DNA of 64,000 nt from CAZPHU01 sp964586285. Its GTDB lineage: Bacteria > Fibrobacterota > Chitinivibrionia > Chitinivibrionales > CAYFVL01. The stretch spans positions 16,227 to 80,226 of the forward strand of contig CAZPHU010000004.1 in assembly GCA_964586285.1 (NCBI GenBank), read 5' to 3'. Positions 1 to 9,756 of the stretch are shown piece by piece (the stretch's first letter is position 1; every line of letters starts with the position of its first letter). The translations under genes were made by a program, and so were the position numbers. The notes under the pieces were generated by a model. That model was not told the origin of the DNA. It saw only the letters and a program-made list of their open reading frames with translations, and made no database searches.

Positions 1-2477
1 TCGGTTACTTTCAGGGTTACATTCGTTATTCCGATCTGCAATGTTATCTCCTGAAGGATCCCGGTCGCTACGACTTCACCATCAATCAGCCATTCGTAAG
101 ATACGATATTTCCGTCGGTATCATAACTTGAAGATCCGTCAAGAATCACCGACTCACCGTCCCTCTCGGGATCTATTATTGTACGATCTCCTCCGGCATT
201 CGCGACGGGATCGAGGTTGTCGGTTTCCTTCGGAATTCCCCAGATTAGTTCACCCTCAAGGTCATATACACAGATATTTTCGTTTACGGCAAAGGTAGAT
301 GACTGGTTGTTGGAATAATCATCGGTGATATCCACGGGAGTCCAGCCCTGGTTGCGAATACCCACAACGCAGCCGTCGGGAGTTGGAAAGGGGGAGTTGG
401 GCTGAACCTCTATTCCGGAAACATCGTAAACGATCTTGTAGTCATTCTGATCTATTGCCTGAAGGCTGATAATCGTGTTCGGAGCCCAGAATGGATCCAC
501 AAAAGGAATTTGACCGTTCTCGACAGTAAAGTAATACACCATCCTGAATCCGGTCAGGACCTCTTCACCCTCATTTACGATATAAATCCTGGGAGTGCTC
601 TGAACCGAATTAGTGATGGTTTCATCACGACTATACACTCTTACATCGCTTGAAGGCCCACCGCCGCCACCGCCGTCAACTACATGAATAGAAAATTGTT
701 GAACAGCCGGAGTGTTTATTTCGGTACTTGCGGTGATCTGGACCAGATAGTCCCCCGCCTCTTGCGGCGTCCCTGTGAGCAGCGCACTGCCGTTTCCGTT
801 ATCTGTAAAAGTTAACCACGACGGCAGATAGTCGGCGGTGAATGTAATCGGCTGGTTTTCCGGGTCCGTTGCCTGGACAAGGTATTCATACAACTGATCG
901 GTTTGCCCGGTAACAACCGGTGATGTTACGATCTGGGGGGGTTCATCTTCTATAAGTCGTCCGAAAGCCCATTCCTCATGCTTGAAATAAATATTATTGG
1001 AAGTAACGGTCAGCTCCCGATTATACCGCAATGCGGATGCCTCGGAGGCAAAACCGCGGTCTCTGTAAATTTCCTGGGTACCCTCGACAGTTCCGTCGGA
1101 GCGAAAAAGTGCGGCTCTAAACTTAAGCTCCGGAGAACAGCCCTCGGGTGTGCACTGAATTACTTCATCTTCAACCACTGCAAAGAAATAAAGGTAGCCG
1201 TCACGCCCACTAACTAAACTCCAGGGTTCAGTCCCATGAGTCTGAGGAAGCGCGAAAAACTCGTGTGTCCCTTCCTCCGTACCGTCGGTACGCCAAAGTT
1301 GATTATGGGCTCTGAAATAGACATGCCCATTATATGAAGTCAGTTCATTGCCCGCCAGCTCAATACCCTCGGGTCCCGGATACAAGTCCGTAATCATGTG
1401 AGTCCCCTCCGGGGTTCCATCCGTGATGTGCAATTCCCTGCCGGTCTCACTTGGATGCATAACGGAACCAACTCCGCCGAAGTCAAATACGATCCTGTCA
1501 CCAATCAGCCCATGCACAATCCCATCTTCCTGATTAGCGTTTGCTATGAGATCGGGATTCAGATCACCAAGAATATATGTGCCCGAATCGGTTCCATCTG
1601 AACACCCGACTTCAAGGCCCCAATCAGGAGTAAATGAAAAGAACCAGAATTTGTCCAAAAGGGGAGTCATTCCATAATGTTCATTTCGTTTATCCGAGAA
1701 TAACGATGCAAAGTATGTATTTTGACCATCAGGCGTGACATACTCATCGTTACCTCTCAACCCAACACCACTTCTTATGCCGGGATAAAGATCTTTTACG
1801 AAATTAACATTAGTTCCGTCATAGGTATGAATTTCAAACCCCTTCTCCTCGACATATGCGATAAAGAAAAGCTTTCCGTTGGCCACATCAATATTAGCCG
1901 GGTATGGGCTTTGCCACACCTGCTCATTTTCGTAAATAGGAATGATTTCTTCCGTTTCGGTGGCGATATCAAACCGAACCAACTTCTTTGGACAATCGTA
2001 GGGGGTTGTGTCACCCTCATCAAGAGGGACAGGTTTTCTGTAATAAAAGTCCCCATCGTAGAGTTCGACATCGTAAACAGGGCCCTCGACTATCCTTCTA
2101 TAATTACCCTCGGTCCCGTCGCTGACGTATATATCCACACCGGGCAGATCTAAAAACATGTAATTACGGTTTAACGGACTGTAACCATAATAGTAGTTAT
2201 CGCCGATTTTCCATGCCTTTATCAAGTTGTCTCGGCGCAGGCGTTGAAAATCGTGGTATTCAATAATCTTGTGTACCTGGCCGCTTTCATCGATTCTGAT
2301 GAAGTTGTGGTGCTCGGGAGGAGTGAAAGGCTTTTGAATGATGTCGTTCATGAACAGTTCATCACCGAACTGATGAAGCCCGAACTGAGGAAAACACCCT
2401 AAATCTTCAACAGCAAGTTCCGCGAAAACCGCACGCCCGAGAAGCATGCAACAAAGAAGGTAGTTTTTGATTCGCAT
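1..2477 (-). CDS. large secreted protein with TDGT-type repeats, Ig-like and PKD domains (partial, C-terminus off window)
   Basis: Reading the minus strand from an ATG at 2477 gives about 825 codons with no stop before the left edge, so the 3' end is missing. The start follows a GGGGGA Shine-Dalgarno-like stretch and encodes a signal peptide (MRIKNYLLCCMLLGRAVFA). The first half holds repeated units of the type LWRTDGTEEGTHEF and CSDGTDSGTYILGDL, which in other bacteria form propeller-like extracellular repeats. After that come a putative-Ig/cadherin-like segment (QTDQLYEYLVQATDPENQPI), a glycine linker, a beta-rich module near 420-660, and a PKD-like domain (SSSYDTDGNIVSYEW) at the left end. 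Function is unknown; a surface or exported adhesin, or a non-catalytic part of a glycan-binding protein, is an inference. Confidence 0.8.
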   Translation of the reverse strand, partial: MRIKNYLLCCMLLGRAVFAELAVEDLGCFPQFGLHQFGDELFMNDIIQKPFTPPEHHNFIRIDESGQVHKIIEYHDFQRLRRDNLIKAWKIGDNYYYGYSPLNRNYMFLDLPGVDIYVSDGTEGNYRRIVEGPVYDVELYDGDFYYRKPVPLDEGDTTPYDCPKKLVRFDIATETEEIIPIYENEQVWQSPYPANIDVANGKLFFIAYVEEKGFEIHTYDGTNVNFVKDLYPGIRSGVGLRGNDEYVTPDGQNTYFASLFSDKRNEHYGMTPLLDKFWFFSFTPDWGLEVGCSDGTDSGTYILGDLNPDLIANANQEDGIVHGLIGDRIVFDFGGVGSVMHPSETGRELHITDGTPEGTHMITDLYPGPEGIELAGNELTSYNGHVYFRAHNQLWRTDGTEEGTHEFFALPQTHGTEPWSLVSGRDGYLYFFAVVEDEVIQCTPEGCSPELKFRAALFRSDGTVEGTQEIYRDRGFASEASALRYNRELTVTSNNIYFKHEEWAFGRLIEDEPPQIVTSPVVTGQTDQLYEYLVQATDPENQPITFTADYLPSWLTFTDNGNGSALLTGTPQEAGDYLVQITASTEINTPAVQQFSIHVVDGGGGGGPSSDVRVYSRDETITNSVQSTPRIYIVNEGEEVLTGFRMVYYFTVENGQIPFVDPFWAPNTIISLQAIDQNDYKIVYDVSGIEVQPNSPFPTPDGCVVGIRNQGWTPVDITDDYSNNQSSTFAVNENICVYDLEGELIWGIPKETDNLDPVANAGGDRTIIDPERDGESVILDGSSSYDTDGNIVSYEWLIDGEVVATGILQEITLQIGITNVTLKVT

Positions 2478-3325
2478 ATGAGAATCCCCCTAGACGGTAT
2501 AAGGTTTATAATGGCCCAAGAAGGGCGGGAAAAGAGGCCATCGACTACTGGTAACGCATGGTTAACAGATTATGGAAAGGCAAAACAAACAAGGCTGATC
2601 GGGCTGACAAGGTAAAATCAGCACCGTGCCGTAAACATTTGAATTACATGTGCCATTAATCTGATCACCATAATAATCCTATTGTACTTAACAACTTATG
2701 TCCAGTAAATTATCTTAAGTTTCATCTTTTTTTTATTCAATAAGAAGATAATTGTGCGTATGTAACAGGTTTAACTCGGGATTCTTTTCATTAAAACATG
2801 TTTATCCATTCACCATTATTTATCGGATACGCTCCGGTAGTATTCGACTGTTTGAAGATCCAGACTGGTGGAATAGTCGGAGACTCGAAAACAACCAATA
2901 AATCATATCACAAGGTCTATCACTGAAAAATAAACATAGCGTTTCCGCTAACAAAATATTATTAAACACGCTTACGATGCCAAAAAAAAAGATTTATTTT
3001 TGTTAGGCCGGTTACCTCCAAAATCAGGACTTTAACACGAAAACGGCTTTGCTTATTGAGTTCAAACATCCATCACCACCCCAGCCTGCAGCATAAGCAA
3101 TTGCTTTTGAAAGAGTTACCTTTAAGCTAACGGGCCGTAATCTTCTCCACTATTTAGCTTGAAAACCGATTCTACTTTCTTCGAAACGCATCCGGCTCAT
3201 TGAAGTCGGGCCGTTAAAAAACACATATCTATGATTTGACCGTATTCTACACGGGTACCGTTTTATAAGGTCGATGATCTATTTTATGACTCTGTGTTAT
3301 GATTGTCTGTAGCGGAAGGAAAACA
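2478..3325. other. intergenic region, no gene seen
   Basis: About 850 bases between the divergently transcribed surface-protein gene and the malic enzyme gene. It is AT-rich, with runs such as the A-tract near 2982-2990. I see no convincing ORF, tRNA or terminator. It must hold the promoters of both flanking genes, but no pair of -35/-10 boxes with good spacing stands out. Confidence 0.5.
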
Positions 3326-4621
3326 ATGATCAGCAAACAGGAGGCTTTAGCCTATCACTCAAAAGGGCGAAGCGGAAAAATTGAAGTCATTACCACCAAA
3401 CCCTGTTTCACTCAAAAAGATTTGTCTCTCGCCTACACACCCGGTGTTGCTGAGCCTTGCCGGGAAATACAAAAGGATCCCGATAAAGCCTATGACTACA
3501 CAGCACGAGGCAATCTGGTTGCCGTTATCACCGACGGTACCGCAGTGCTGGGATTAGGCGATATCGGCCCGCTGGCCGGTAAGCCGGTAATGGAAGGCAA
3601 AGCCGTTCTGTTCAAGCGTTTTGCCGATATAGACGTATTCGATCTTGAGCTTAAGACCAAAGATCCCCAGACGTTTATCTCCATCGTGCAAAATCTCGAA
3701 CCCACTTTCGGAGGAATCAACCTTGAAGACATTAGGGCTCCTGAATGCTTCGTCATTGAAGAGACGCTTAAAGAAACGATGGATATACCTGTATTTCATG
3801 ACGATCAGCACGGCACTGCCATAATTTCCGGTGCGGCTCTTATCAATGCCGCGCTTCTGCAGAATAAAAACCTGGAAGACCTTACCATAGTTTTTTCGGG
3901 AGCAGGAGCAGCTGCGATATCCTGCGCCCGCCATTACGTGGAGCTTGGGGCCGACCCTTCGAACATCATCCTTGTAGACAGTAGAGGCGTCGTATATAAG
4001 GGACGTTCGGAAGGGATGAACAAGTATAAGGAAGAGTTCGCCCAAAAGACCGATAAACGAACGCTGAGTGAGGCGATGGAAGGGGCGGATGTTTTCGCCG
4101 GATTGAGCATGGGCGGACTTGTGTCAAAAGCGATGGTCTCGAGTATGGCCGACAAACCAATCGTGTTTGCCATGGCAAATCCGGACCCGGAAATCAGCTT
4201 TAATGATGCCAAAGATGTAAGGCCGGATGTTATCATGGCGACGGGCCGCTCCGATTTTCCCAATCAGGTGAATAATGTTCTGGGTTTTCCCTTTATCTTT
4301 AGGGGAGCACTGGATGTAAGGGCCCGATCGATCAACAACGAGATGAAAGTTGCCGCCACTCATGCCCTTGCCCGCTTAGCTCGTGAGAACAATGTGCCGC
4401 AAACAGTTCTGGATGCCTACGGCCTGAAGAGTCTTGAGTTCGGTCCCGATTATATCATTCCAAAGCCTACGGACCCCCGGGTACTTATAGAGGAAAGCCT
4501 GGAAGTGGCTCAGGCTGCAATTAGAACAGGTGTAGCCCGAAATCCGATCGTCGACCTCCAGGCGTATAGAAACACGCTGACTTTCCTCTCGGAAAAAGTT
4601 CAGCTAACGACCAGGCAATAG
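3326..4621 (+). CDS. malic enzyme (NAD(P)-dependent malate dehydrogenase, decarboxylating)
   Basis: Converts malate to pyruvate and CO2 with reduction of NAD(P). The protein is about 431 residues, the short prokaryotic form without the C-terminal phosphotransacetylase domain. Visible family motifs are YTPGVAEPCREI, VITDGTAVLGLGDIGP (active-site lysine region follows at GKPVMEGKAVLFKRF), FHDDQHGTAII, a Rossmann segment IVFSGAGAAAISCA, and the late MATGRSDFPNQVNN motif. The open frame reaches up to 3299, but the ATG at 3326 has AAGGAAAA just upstream and the usual family N-terminus (MISKQEALAYH), so it is preferred. Nine bases separate it from the fumarase alpha gene, suggesting one transcript. 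NAD versus NADP preference cannot be read here. Confidence 0.93.
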   Translation: MISKQEALAYHSKGRSGKIEVITTKPCFTQKDLSLAYTPGVAEPCREIQKDPDKAYDYTARGNLVAVITDGTAVLGLGDIGPLAGKPVMEGKAVLFKRFADIDVFDLELKTKDPQTFISIVQNLEPTFGGINLEDIRAPECFVIEETLKETMDIPVFHDDQHGTAIISGAALINAALLQNKNLEDLTIVFSGAGAAAISCARHYVELGADPSNIILVDSRGVVYKGRSEGMNKYKEEFAQKTDKRTLSEAMEGADVFAGLSMGGLVSKAMVSSMADKPIVFAMANPDPEISFNDAKDVRPDVIMATGRSDFPNQVNNVLGFPFIFRGALDVRARSINNEMKVAATHALARLARENNVPQTVLDAYGLKSLEFGPDYIIPKPTDPRVLIEESLEVAQAAIRTGVARNPIVDLQAYRNTLTFLSEKVQLTTRQ

Positions 4622-4630
4622 ATCAGAACT

Positions 4631-5482
4631 ATGACTGTTAAGACGATACATTTCGACACGATCTCAAAGCATGTGGCACAGATGTGCATGAAAGCATCCA
4701 CGCATTTGCCCGAAGATGTCATTGGGTGCATTACGGATGCGGCTATGAAAGAAAAAATGCCTCGAGCCCGCGAGTTCTTGAATCGATACATCGAAAATGC
4801 ACGTATTGCCGCAAAAGACAATGTCCCGATTTGCCAGGATACCGGTTTTGCGGTATTTATCGTTCAGGTCGGATCAGATGTACATGTCCAGGGCGGTACC
4901 CTTTTCGATGCGATATCAAGAGGAGTGGAAATCGGCTACACAGAAGGCTATCTACGCAAATCGATTGTTGAGGACCCGGTTTTTGACCGCAAAAATACCG
5001 ACACTAATACTCCTCCGGTGGTTCACTTTGACTATGTTGAAGGGAGCAGGCTGGACATAGCGTTTGCCCCAAAAGGCGGGGGTTCCGAAAACATGAGTGC
5101 TCTCGGGATGCTAAAGCCCTCCGACGGGAAAGACGGTGTCATTGATTTTGTCGTTAATTCGGTTGTCAATGCGGGGGGCAATCCCTGTCCTCCCACGATC
5201 GTGGGCGTTGGGATAGGCGGTACTTTTGAGAAATGCGCATTCCTTGCCAAGAAGGCCCTCTTTCGGCCTGTCGCAACGGCGCATTCCGACAGCCGGTATG
5301 CCGATATGGAGAGGGAAATCCTGCACCGAATCAATGCCTCGGGAGTAGGAGCGCAAGGGTTAGGGGGATCCATAACCGCTTTTGCCGTGCATATAGAAAC
5401 CTATCCCTGCCATATTGCCACCATGCCGGTAGCTGTAAATCTTAACTGTCATGCCGCAAGACATGCTCACATAACTCTGTAA
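4631..5482 (+). CDS. class I fumarate hydratase (or L-tartrate dehydratase-type), alpha subunit
   Basis: Alpha subunit of the oxygen-sensitive [4Fe-4S] hydro-lyase family that interconverts malate and fumarate. It has 283 residues, the normal length for the N-terminal subunit. Cluster-ligand motifs are visible: CQDTGFAVF (Cys near residue 68), NPCPPTIVGVGIGGTFEKCA with two further cysteines, and the substrate-loop motif PKGGGSENMS. The C-terminal GLGGSITAFAVHIETYPCHIA is typical. It lies between malic enzyme and the beta subunit in the same direction. A tartrate dehydratase role is possible on sequence alone, but the malic enzyme neighbour favours fumarase. Confidence 0.92.
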   Translation: MTVKTIHFDTISKHVAQMCMKASTHLPEDVIGCITDAAMKEKMPRAREFLNRYIENARIAAKDNVPICQDTGFAVFIVQVGSDVHVQGGTLFDAISRGVEIGYTEGYLRKSIVEDPVFDRKNTDTNTPPVVHFDYVEGSRLDIAFAPKGGGSENMSALGMLKPSDGKDGVIDFVVNSVVNAGGNPCPPTIVGVGIGGTFEKCAFLAKKALFRPVATAHSDSRYADMEREILHRINASGVGAQGLGGSITAFAVHIETYPCHIATMPVAVNLNCHAARHAHITL

Positions 5483-5549
5483 CCTTTCTTGAAGCAGTAT
5501 TGTACTAACAGGTTAATGAAAAACCAGGAGGGTTGTCGAAAAACAAGGT

Positions 5550-6122
5550 ATGGAAACACTCAGAATAACTCCGCCGTTATCGGATAAGGAAGCACGCCGT
5601 CTTACCGCAGGGCAACAGGTTGGCATCACAGGTGTAATCTACACGGCAAGAGATGCTGCACATAAACGTCTGGTTGATCTACTGAAAGAAGGCGGCGAAT
5701 TGCCGGTAAATCTTAACGGGCAATTGATCTACTTTACAGGCCCCACGCCCGCCAGACCGGGCATGGCTCTCGGAAGTGCCGGGCCTACAACCAGCTATCG
5801 AATGGATGCATATTCGCCGCTGCTTATCCAAAAGAGCGGTTTGAAGGGAATGATCGGTAAAGGAAATCGCGGTGACAAAGTGGTGGATGCGATGAAAAAA
5901 CACGGAGCGGTTTATTTTGCCGCAATTGGAGGCGCGGGCGCCCTGATAGCCAAATGTATACGAAGCGCAAAAGTCGTTGCCTATCCTGAATTAGGCCCCG
6001 AAGCGATTCATCGTCTGGAGGTAGAAAATTTTCCGGTGATCGTAGCGATAGACTCCAAAGGAAATAACCTGTACATAGACGGTCCGGCGCAGTATCACGA
6101 CGCCGGGATAGGAATGACCTGA
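5550..6122 (+). CDS. class I fumarate hydratase, beta subunit
   Basis: The 190-residue partner of the preceding alpha subunit, corresponding to the C-terminal half of single-chain class I fumarases. Diagnostic stretches are GVIYTARDAAHKRL, YFTGPTPARPGMALGSAGPTTS, GMIGKGNRGDKV and a final GPAQYHDAGIGM. It begins 67 bases after the alpha stop. An AGGAGGG stretch lies at about 5526-5532, unusually far (17-18 bases) from the ATG at 5550; no in-frame alternative start fits it better, so translation may start less efficiently or use a folded leader. Split alpha/beta organisation is common in anaerobes. Confidence 0.92.
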   Translation: METLRITPPLSDKEARRLTAGQQVGITGVIYTARDAAHKRLVDLLKEGGELPVNLNGQLIYFTGPTPARPGMALGSAGPTTSYRMDAYSPLLIQKSGLKGMIGKGNRGDKVVDAMKKHGAVYFAAIGGAGALIAKCIRSAKVVAYPELGPEAIHRLEVENFPVIVAIDSKGNNLYIDGPAQYHDAGIGMT

Positions 6123-6696
6123 CCGAGAAAGATAAAAGAGCCGGGCTCAGAAGAAAAGAAGTAACTTAAAAGCTCTCAAAGAGCTTCGTTCATCCATCAG
6201 CTATTCCGAAACACGATCGATTATGTCCACGTGAGAACATACCCTTAACACAAATGCATTACAACATCCCAATCCTATCCTGAAAACAAAACACCCTCAG
6301 CAGTAAGAATGTTTTGGCACGGCCGAGTTAAAAAAAACATATAAACATGGGCCAGTTTTTCGTTTCTCCTTGCCGGCTTTTTATTCGCCCCCCAGGTTTT
6401 CGTCTCTTCCACCCAGCTTTTTATTCGCCCCCGGCAGGTTTTAGTCTTATGGAGGGGGGGTTGTTTAACAGGGGGGTTATATAACAAAGTGGGGGGTTAT
6501 GACAGGACAATCTTCTTTAAGAAAGAGGATATCTTGTGTAGGACCGTCGATTTCCGCCCCAAAAAAAATCTCACCGACTACCTCGGTCAAAATTTGTGCA
6601 CAAAAGCCGGGAATCGAGTTATCATCTATATGGGCAAGTTCAAGGCAATCAGTACAATCCATTTCCAATGAGGCCTCTTTCACGGCCGGCAGGCAT
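6123..6696. other. intergenic region with imperfect tandem repeat and G-runs
   Basis: About 570 bases. A small hairpin (AAGCTCT/AGAGCTT, 6170-6186) follows the fumarase genes but lacks a T-tract. Two copies of GCTTTTTATTCGCCCCC start at 6376 and 6416 (40-bp period), each followed by a CAGGTTTT-type stretch, and a weaker third relative lies just before. From 6451 come three long G-runs (7, 6 and 6 Gs). The frames running through 6499-6696 and the opposite strand at 6477-6683 look like poor coding sequence, so I do not call them. Confidence 0.6.
6376..6432. repeat. imperfect 40-bp tandem repeat
   Basis: GCTTTTTATTCGCCCCC occurs exactly at 6376-6392 and 6416-6432. The sequence after each copy is also related (CAGGTTTTCGTCTC and CAGGTTTTAGTCTT). 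The unit is upstream of the FecR-domain gene and has no coding sense in any frame that I can see. Confidence 0.75.
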
Positions 6697-8883
6697 ATGA
6701 CAAAATCATCATGTTGCGTTCAACGACCGAGCACAAACTCGCTACGTACGGTTACTCTTCTCCTGTCCATTTTTTGTTGCCTGTTTTCAAACAGTTTACA
6801 TGCGCAGGACAACTTCAAGGTAAGTAACCTTCAGGGCACGGCCAAAATCCAACGTTCGCAAAGAAAGATCTGGGATCCGCTCAGTAACGGAGAGCAGATA
6901 GCCGATAACGATATCGTCGAGACCCATTTCCAAACCAAACTCACCGTAACATTCGGTACGGGAAACATCATCTTGCTTGGATCAAACTCCAAAGCGCTGT
7001 TCAATTTCGGTACCCGGGCCAGACCGGAGCTTAATATCACCGTTTTTTCGGGTGGTCTCTTTATCAAAATCATAGACGGAACCGATGTAAATATCTATAC
7101 CAATAACGGTGTGGCACAAACGGATTCGGGAGCAGTCAGCACGGTTGTGGAAAGTAAGACCGGTTATACCGGATTTCAATTACTTGGCGGGTCAGCATCG
7201 GTACGAAACATAACCCAACAGGAGGCCAGAGTCCTCAATGCGGGTCACACAACAATCATTCGACAAGGCAAGGCACCTACCGCCCCTCTGTACATCACCT
7301 TCAAACACGTCGCGGTTCTGAAGCATTTCTTTGGGGATGAATATATCGAAAATGAAATGAGTATCTCAAATATTAAACCCACCGAAAGCAAAAACGCATC
7401 CAATCGCATCAGTTTTTCGGGCAGTTACACGGCCTCCCAAAACCGTCAGGCCAGCGAAGGGATGTATCGGAAGCTTTTCAGTCTAAACGAGATATATGGA
7501 GCAGTCCTCAAAGAGCGTTCGGAGCATTCGCGCAGCTTCACGCCGATCGGCTCATTCTCAGATGCCAAACAACAAGGCTTTTCAGTTGCTTTTCAGAGCC
7601 GGTTCTTTCTGGGCTCCAACACTTATCCGGCCGTCCTCTTGTCGCCTGCATTTGGAGCCGGTATATTTCATGGCGCCCTTCGACTCCCCTTTTCGGGAGG
7701 GTATCTCGGTATGAACTTTCACTTGTCGGGGCTTAGAGGAATCCTGGATAAAATCGGCCACCTGACTGTCGGTGATGTGACCGACAGCACCACGTATGCA
7801 CACATTGGCCCCATTGAGAACTATTCACTCAATAACGGTGTGGTGGTATGTAATTTTTCCAATCAAAATCCATATTCGGCGATTCAGACCCTTGGTCTTT
7901 CGTTTCGATATAAAAAGGATTTGATTAATGTCGCAGGCTTTATCGCGGATATTACCAGTCCTGTTATCGGCGGCGCTTCGTTGGAATTTGAGCTGGGCAT
8001 GACCGATCTTTACACCGGATACCATTTCGATGCGGATCAGTACAAGCAGCTCATAAGCACTAATGATCTTCGATACGCCCCAATCCCCAGCTCATCGGAC
8101 AGTAACGCCGTGCCGTCTCCGGATTCAGTAAAAGCCGGCGTGCATATCTACGAATTAGGTCTGAAAACACTTATAGTCGATCTTCCCGAATTGAAACTGG
8201 GTCTTTCGTTTGACTTTGCGCAGAAGATCATGGACGGTCGCACGGATGGATTCGTCACCAAGGGACCGGGTATTTTTGCAGAATGGCTGTGGATGCGTGC
8301 GGGTTTTGGAATGACTATCGAATCGGGACGCCTCATCTCAAATCAATTTCACAGTTTTTACCTCAGTAACCGGTTGCGGGTACAAAAAAGTGAAAACGCC
8401 ACCCTGATTACGACCCAAAACAATGTGCTGTCTACAGAGCGCAAAGCATCCGGTTTTCATCTATCTTACGAACTCTCCCCGTTTGAGGGAACCTGCGCGA
8501 AATTTTCCTATAAACAGGATTTTGCGACATCAAACGCCTTCGCCGATACGTCCCAAAAAGACAGAAACAATTACTCGTTTGGTTTAACCCTTTCCATAGA
8601 CGACAAATTCTTTAAACCAATCCGTTTTGCTCGTCTTTACCTTTGCCAGGATCATGGCGGATACTACCCCGCCGGTGCCCGTTTTTTTGCATCCTGGGGC
8701 TTGATGAGCGGTTTTGAGCTTTACAGCTCGCCGTTTTTTAGAGGATTAGGCCTACACCTTGCCGGTGATTTTTATTATCTTGACATCGACCCGCTTTCTA
8801 CCGACCGGGGCCGGTATAATAATAATATCGATGCGGGGGATTTCGTTTTCGACCTACTCCTGGGGGCAAAATGGAGCTTTTGA
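6697..8883 (+). CDS. FecR-domain protein with C-terminal outer-membrane beta-barrel
   Basis: About 728 residues from the ATG at 6697. The frame is open back to 6499, but that extension is low-complexity and precedes a good signal peptide (VTLLLSIFCCLFSNSLHAQ), so 6697 is chosen. Right after the signal peptide comes a FecR-like domain (LSNGEQIADNDIVETHFQTK, TFGTGNIILLGSNSKALF), found in periplasmic sensors and peptidoglycan-linked proteins. The rest is rich in alternating aromatic/polar strands and ends in LLLGAKWSF, the terminal-aromatic signature of outer-membrane barrels. Membrane role is unknown. It overlaps nadC by 13 bases, so it is probably the first gene of the cofactor operon. Confidence 0.8.
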   Translation: MTKSSCCVQRPSTNSLRTVTLLLSIFCCLFSNSLHAQDNFKVSNLQGTAKIQRSQRKIWDPLSNGEQIADNDIVETHFQTKLTVTFGTGNIILLGSNSKALFNFGTRARPELNITVFSGGLFIKIIDGTDVNIYTNNGVAQTDSGAVSTVVESKTGYTGFQLLGGSASVRNITQQEARVLNAGHTTIIRQGKAPTAPLYITFKHVAVLKHFFGDEYIENEMSISNIKPTESKNASNRISFSGSYTASQNRQASEGMYRKLFSLNEIYGAVLKERSEHSRSFTPIGSFSDAKQQGFSVAFQSRFFLGSNTYPAVLLSPAFGAGIFHGALRLPFSGGYLGMNFHLSGLRGILDKIGHLTVGDVTDSTTYAHIGPIENYSLNNGVVVCNFSNQNPYSAIQTLGLSFRYKKDLINVAGFIADITSPVIGGASLEFELGMTDLYTGYHFDADQYKQLISTNDLRYAPIPSSSDSNAVPSPDSVKAGVHIYELGLKTLIVDLPELKLGLSFDFAQKIMDGRTDGFVTKGPGIFAEWLWMRAGFGMTIESGRLISNQFHSFYLSNRLRVQKSENATLITTQNNVLSTERKASGFHLSYELSPFEGTCAKFSYKQDFATSNAFADTSQKDRNNYSFGLTLSIDDKFFKPIRFARLYLCQDHGGYYPAGARFFASWGLMSGFELYSSPFFRGLGLHLAGDFYYLDIDPLSTDRGRYNNNIDAGDFVFDLLLGAKWSF

Positions 8884-9743
8884 GGGCTGAGGGCAATGAG
8901 TCCGGATTGATTCAATCGATTATTATCAATACATTGAAAGAAGATCTAGGTAAAGATGGAGACGTGACCTCCAGGGCGATATTCAGCCCGAGCGATACCG
9001 CAAGTGCGGTGATCCGAAGTAAAGGTGACGGGTTACTTGCCGGTTCGTATTTACTCCAACCGCTTTTTGAATATCTGGATCCGAATCTAGAAGTTAAATG
9101 CCTGCTCCAGGACGGCTCTAACCTGAAACACGGTACCGAAATCTGCAGGCTTAACGGTTCCGTTACCGCGATACTTGCAGGCGAGCGCACGGCGCTTAAT
9201 CTGCTTCAGCGTCTTAGCGGAATCGCTACTCAAACCGCGCATCTTGTATCCCTGATCTCCCATACCAAAGCACGCCTGTTAGACACTAGAAAGACAACTC
9301 CTCTTCTGAGAATTTTGGAAAAAAAAGCTGTAGCGGCGGGCGGAGGATTTAACCATCGATTCGGTCTCTATGACATGATCCTTATCAAGGATACTCATGT
9401 TCGTGCCGCCGGCGGCGTTGGAAACGCGATCCGTAAAGCGAAACTGTTTTGCAAAAACAAGCCTGAGCTTCGAATCGAGGTAGAGGTTCAAACGATTGCC
9501 GAGTTCAACGAGGCATTGGAGCTTGCCCCCGACAGAATCATGCTGGATAATATGAGCTGTGAACTTATGCGGCAATGCGTTTTGAAACGAGACCAAACCA
9601 ATCCGATGATCGAGCTTGAGGCAAGCGGCAATGTAAAGGCAAAAACGATAGCAGGGATTGCCCAAACAGGTGTCGATTTCATATCGGTGGGAGCCGTTAC
9701 GCACAGCGTAATGGCTCTGGATATCCATCTGGTTATCTCTTAG
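8871..9743 (+). CDS. nadC: nicotinate-nucleotide pyrophosphorylase (quinolinate phosphoribosyltransferase)
   Basis: Makes nicotinate mononucleotide from quinolinate and PRPP in de novo NAD synthesis. The 290 residues match the normal length. Motifs include LKEDLGKDGDVTSRAIF near the N-terminus, GERTALNLLQRLSGIAT, LDTRKTTPLLRILEKKAV, GGGFNHRFGLYDMILIKDTH, VEVQTIAEFNEAL and DRIMLDNM. The start codon lies inside the end of the upstream gene, preceded by GGGGGCAAA, indicating translational coupling. No nadA or nadB is in this window. Confidence 0.95.
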   Translation: MELLRAEGNESGLIQSIIINTLKEDLGKDGDVTSRAIFSPSDTASAVIRSKGDGLLAGSYLLQPLFEYLDPNLEVKCLLQDGSNLKHGTEICRLNGSVTAILAGERTALNLLQRLSGIATQTAHLVSLISHTKARLLDTRKTTPLLRILEKKAVAAGGGFNHRFGLYDMILIKDTHVRAAGGVGNAIRKAKLFCKNKPELRIEVEVQTIAEFNEALELAPDRIMLDNMSCELMRQCVLKRDQTNPMIELEASGNVKAKTIAGIAQTGVDFISVGAVTHSVMALDIHLVIS

Positions 9744-9756
9744 GTAGGAAAATCAA

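Noticed and set aside
6477..6683. 68-residue minus-strand frame
   Set aside because: Protein-like cysteine pattern, but no ribosome-binding site, no recognised family, and it lies across the G-runs and opposite the start of the FecR gene.
6499..6696. N-terminal extension of the FecR-domain frame
   Set aside because: Basic/serine-rich, low-complexity and before a signal peptide; a signal peptide cannot be internal, so the ATG at 6697 is used.
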